From Clavaria fumosa (taxonomy: Eukaryota; Basidiomycota; Agaricomycetes; Agaricales; Clavariaceae), in assembly GCA_951802425.1 (NCBI GenBank), contig OX637806.1:1852277-1916276 (forward strand): a DNA stretch of 64,000 nt, read 5' to 3'. The translations under genes were made by a program, and so were the position numbers. This document shows positions 60,401-64,000 of this stretch, one piece after another. Each line of letters begins with the position of its first letter. Position 1 is the stretch's first letter. Under the pieces are notes generated by a model. It saw only the letters and a program-made list of their open reading frames with translations, made no database searches and was not told where the DNA came from.

Positions 60401-62608
60401 GGGAAAGCCATCCCCTTACGTTGTTGAATTTTCATCCACCTTGGAGAGGGCACTTGCATATGCTCTCGGAGGGAATGCAAAAGTCCTAAGCAAGAACCTG
60501 ATGGAGCCATTGTGGATTTCCCGAGGCCTAGTCCAGCATGGCATGCCCACAGTCCGGCCATTGTTTGGAAGCGCTATAACAGTCGATATGACAGCACCAC
60601 TTTGCATGGATGCGACTCAGTGGCCACTCTCTGCCAATGGGAAATACCCTGCCACATCCTCAAAGCGGGCTCAGATGCTTACATATGGTGAAGCACACTA
60701 TTTTGTGAGTCCTTCCAACAATATTCATTCCTCAGTTGCTGCGATGTCCCGCCCACTGGAGATAGTTGGATGGCGGGGACTGGCCAACTTTGCACATTAG
60801 GAATGAACATTTCAATGTCCCGCACACCAGAGACAGTTGATGGGCGGGACAGGCAGTCCATGACCTATGTGTGGAATTATTCATTCAGGTTCAGGTCTGG
60901 AATGTTGTCAGGCATTAAATTTTCATTCATTTTCTCTTAACAAATTTACTTCTGAAGCTAAATCATATCTTTCTTGCTTTAGGCTTATGAAGCAGAATTT
61001 CGTATTCGTCATGCCCTGGCCCACTCCTCACCTGATTACTTCCGGGAAATTTCAGATGACACACTGCGGAAGGGCATAATCATCGCTGATATAGCTTTGG
61101 AAATGTTCATCTCAGATGTGAAAGCCATTGTGACATCTGGTGTTGAGTCAGACATCAAAACTCCCCATTCTGATGACGACACAGACGAATACACCTTGGT
61201 TCCAGCACAAGAGAGGCAACGTGCCTTGAAGAATTGGTGTAAAACAAACTACCCTCTTGACTATGGTGCCCTTGGTTTTCAGATGCTGTTACGGGCAATT
61301 TGTCGGAAACGGGAGGAGATTGTTGATGGGCTTCCAAACATGACACAAAACAAGATGTCTCCAGACGAGTTTGCAGGATTGCTCTATTCCATGGCCAAAG
61401 AGACAAACTCAACTGTGGTTAAGGCCCCTATCCTTCCCTCAGGTACCTTCTTGCCTGTCCTCAAAGTTGCAGTTCGATACATTGGCCGACTTAACTTCAA
61501 TGCCAAAGGAAAGGAGGAATTTGTCAAGCATGTGCTACGCATTGCTACAAATCTCAAAAAAATCCACTTTGTGCCCTGGACGTTGAACAGAAGTCATGGA
61601 GCAGGTCGCCCCACTCGCATCCCTGTTTGGAACTCATGGGCACAACTTGGACTTGCAGAGAAAGGCAAGGCACAAGTGCAAGGTGCTAGGGTGATGGCCA
61701 TGCATCCAGCTGAACAAATGGCTCAAGCACTTCGGGACGCTGAGAAGGCAGCACAAGGAGACGACCACCATATTGATTGGACTGCATCAGAAACCACATT
61801 GGACAACCTCCACAATTTTCTTCATTGTACAAAGCTGCCAATGGACTGGAGTATTCCCAGGGACTCTACTGGATTTATTCAGGATACCTACCTCTGGTTC
61901 CAAAATTGCTATGATCCAACAGCGGTCACCCATCATCTAGGCCTGCTGATTGGGATCCTCTTGTCACGGTGCCTCCCAAATATGTTTGCTCCAGATGACA
62001 CACGTCTCAGTTTAAAGGGGGCCACCAGGCGAAGGACTCGTGAAATTGCTCGGACAGCTCCCTGGATTGCAAAGCCAAAACGACGGGGCATGTCAGACCC
62101 ATCTATTTTCATGTCCATGTTCAGCACCTTCATTGCTGCCCTCTATGACAATACAAGCCCACTACGGAAACATATGGCAGCCAACAAGAACAGCCTCGGT
62201 GATTGGGCAACAAAACATAGTCAGTCATCTAGATTTCATTTTAATTCATTATCATTCATGATTTCAGGTGTCAAAGGGGTCACATCTTTCAACCTTCTTC
62301 GGGTGGGTGTCACTTGGGGACATGGTGCTGGGGCTCTCAAGGCTGGAGTCTTTGGTCGTGACTGGGGCATACTTGCCCAAGATGAGATTCAGAATGTGTA
62401 CCATTCATTGGTAACACTGCTCAAGGAGAAACCATTTGGGCCCTATGATGCTCTGACGTTTCTGGTTGGGGAAACTCAAGCAAAGTCAGTTTCAAGTGTG
62501 GAGTGCATCACAGCGCGCACATTGACTGGCCAGAAGAGGCGCCGAGCAACCTCCAGTGATAATAGTGATATTGAGATAGTAGCTGGTCCATCTAAGCTCA
62601 GATATTAG
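57468..62608 (+). CDS. large multi-exon protein of unknown family (~1,250 aa)
   Basis: Starts MPPNDAPPAIDISESEVEVE at 57468. Introns: ~57577-57643; 58397-58905 (509 nt, with hairpin repeats; AT|GTACGT..TTTCAG|G); ~59182-59243; a small one near 60246-60309; 60705-60982 (with hairpin repeats); and an optional in-frame 51-nt one at 62219-62269. The joined frame has no stop. The N-terminal third is acidic then mixed alpha/beta (RLDFMLAVSNTPGLWAVIPN); the middle has an acidic loop (EDADVDDGG, GTESDDQSD); the C-terminal third is helical and basic (KGATRRRTREIARTAPWIAK) and ends with a nuclear-localisation-like GQKRRRATSSDNSD. I recognise no catalytic motif. It follows the ParB-like gene in the same direction with about 600 bp between, and shares its hairpin-bearing introns. 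Intron limits marked ~ are approximate. Confidence 0.65.
58480..58865. repeat. cluster of CCCGCA..TGCGGG hairpins in an intron
   Basis: At least four copies of TGCCCGCATAGCGTTGGCCT then ACGATTTGCGGGCA-like units, in both orientations, fill the 509-nt intron of the large gene. Confidence 0.85.
60735..60855. repeat. paired hairpins in an intron
   Basis: TGTCCCGCCCACTGGAGATA then GTTGGATGGCGGGACTGG, followed by a second copy TGTCCCGCACACCAGAGACA then GTTGATGGGCGGGACAGG, inside intron 60705-60982. Confidence 0.85.
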
Positions 62609-63371
62609 CATAGCCATTACATAAAGTAGGTAGGCATCATTTTAGGAAAGATAATAGCCATCCATCTATCCATCAATCAACCAGTTGCCAATAATGTTCA
62701 TCAAAAGATAGCAGAATCCTACATGTCAATCACTACTGCAGCATGGCCAGTGTTCGTGCATTCCCCCACATTACCACAATGTGCAGGGAGGGATAGTACG
62801 ACCCATATGTCAAGCATGGGCCAAGGCTAATGCATTGCTGCACACCAAATACTAACCACTGATGTGCGGGTCAACAATATATTGCAGTCCCGCAAATCAA
62901 TTACAACCGAAGTGCGGGACCATGCCATCCTTGATCTGCACATTTGCACGTTGCAAACTATTTATTATTATAATTTTTGAGAAAGGAACCTGTGAGATGA
63001 TTCAACCCAATACACTGCATTTTGCTAGCCTTTCACATGCAAATCCACCTTGGACTAGCAAGCTGATATTATGAAAATGCACTGCAAATTGCAATTGCAA
63101 ATCACAGTTAGCACTGGCTTTATAATGCAGATCCAGAAGTGAGCAACCAAGGAAGCTCACTCTGAAATCATATAATTAATGCAATGCAATACAAAGCATG
63201 GGTGTAGGATTTTGCCATTCAGTAGTGGATTACAGTTCCCCAACCCTGCATCATGGGTTGGAGCAGGATGCTGAATGAATTTATGTCTCTCCCCTGCAGC
63301 CAGTGTCTCAGCTGTCCAAACCACAGGGTCAGCTATTAGCAGCAATAGAGTAGATATTAGTCTGAATAGAG
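62609..63371. other. 3' flank of the large gene, non-coding
   Basis: Hairpin units of the same CCCGCA/TGCGGG type lie at about 62860-62930 (GTGCGGGTCAACAATATATT..GCAGTCCCGCA, then CGAAGTGCGGGACC). TAG-rich GAATAGAGTA motifs repeat at 63340-63375 and beyond. No gene is supported. Confidence 0.5.
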
Positions 63372-63609
63372 TAGTGATGTAAAAGTCTGGTTCAGGCAAA
63401 TTTTCGAACCTTGAACCTGGTTCTGGTCCAGTTTGGGGTTCAAAAACCGGACTTTTACCTAATTTGGTAATGGCTCGACCAATTTTGGTCCTCTTGAACC
63501 TGAACAAAGGTTTGGTTCAACCATTGACTGAACCTTGAACTGGACTTTGGTCTGGTTCTCAAAAGTTCAGGTTCGAACCCTGGTTCAGAACCAAACCATC
63601 CCATCACTA
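63372..63609. mobile_element. hAT-like MITE
   Basis: 238 bp bounded by TAGTGATG and CATCACTA, with longer imperfect TIRs ending in GGTTC/GAACC. The interior consists of GGTTCAAGGTTC/GAACCTTGAACC repeats. An exact 8-bp duplication GAATAGAG flanks it (63364-63371 and 63610-63617), the hallmark of hAT elements. No coding capacity. The GAATAGAGTA phrase also recurs once more nearby, a small caution about the duplication. Confidence 0.8.
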
Positions 63610-64000
63610 GAATAGAGTAAGATCCTTAGTTCTAAATGAAGCTATAAGTTATATTGATAGATACCTGAATAGAGTAAGACTAGCAACTTTATCAGTAGAG
63701 GAAAACAGTAAGTACTCACTCCTTAGTTCTGGACAAAGCTATGGAGTGTGGATGACTATACTAAGGCTTATACCAGCCTGTGGTAGCCATAGTAATGATA
63801 ATTGTGAAACAAAAATAAAACAAGGAGTAATGAAACTTCCCCTGGAGTCCATACTCCATTGTACCAGCCTTCTAGGCCTGTTACTCTTCGTCACAGCCAT
63901 CTAGGCTCATTGGACATCCCTTTAACATCAGCTTCATTATCACAGTCAAAAACCATTTTGTGCTTGACTCTAGCTTGTGCTCATCTGATCAAAACCAACG
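63610..64000. other. no feature recognised
   Basis: Short repeats of CTTAGTTCT..AAGCTAT and GAATAGAGTAAGA only. No gene. Confidence 0.4.

Overview
This looks like a repeat-rich, accessory region of a basidiomycete (Agaricomycete) nuclear genome. The grounds are spliceosomal introns of about 50 nt with GTRNGT..CTRAY..AG signals, a CxC5/CxC6-type gene of the kind associated with KDZ transposons, an intron-containing pogo/Tigger transposase, chromodomain Ty3/gypsy elements, and Zn-cluster coiled-coil genes that look typical of mushroom retroelements. No species can be named from the sequence alone. No rRNA gene, intact tRNA gene, CRISPR array or bacterial-style operon was seen.

Layout. 0-3.3 kb: a small zf-GRF-like ORF, a 1.07-kb near-perfect palindrome, and a broken CxC5/CxC6 gene abutting it. 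3.3-4.7 kb: a tRNA-like (SINE-like) remnant and a ~153-bp tandem repeat. 4704-7120: a complete pogo-like transposon with identical 23-bp terminal repeats, a TA duplication and a 646-aa transposase that becomes open once two short introns are removed. 7.1-11.6 kb: mostly undeciphered, with one intact 266-aa PD-(D/E)XK-like gene. 12.1-36.6 kb: nested retroelements, including a Helitron helicase tail, several Ty3/gypsy fragments in both orientations, LTRs of at least three families (one LTR inserted in another), and four coiled-coil Zn-cluster genes lying antisense near Ty3 3' ends.

37.0-49.7 kb: two head-to-head JmjC-type dioxygenase genes. Their 5' halves form a nearly identical inverted repeat (about 3 to 3.6 kb per arm) around a ~430-bp spacer and two satellite arrays; their 3' halves are diverged paralogs. 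52.35-62.6 kb: two large multi-exon genes on the + strand, one with a ParB/sulfiredoxin-like N-terminus and one of unknown family. Several of their introns carry CCCGC..GCGGG hairpin repeats. 62.6-64 kb: non-coding, with a 238-bp hAT-like MITE flanked by 8-bp duplications.

Two patterns stand out. First, three Ty3 pol 3' ends are each followed tail-to-tail by a convergent gene encoding a coiled coil plus a C-x2-C-x6-C-x(7-10)-C-x2-C-x6-C cluster, and two such genes lie next to a polypurine tract and LTR. This suggests an antisense accessory gene carried inside these retrotransposons. Second, the JmjC pair, the ParB-like gene and the large unknown gene lie close together and could belong to one unrecognised accessory system; that link is inference. 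Premature stops in the + strand Ty3 pol are all TGA where Arg (CGA) fits, consistent with CpG decay of silenced DNA.
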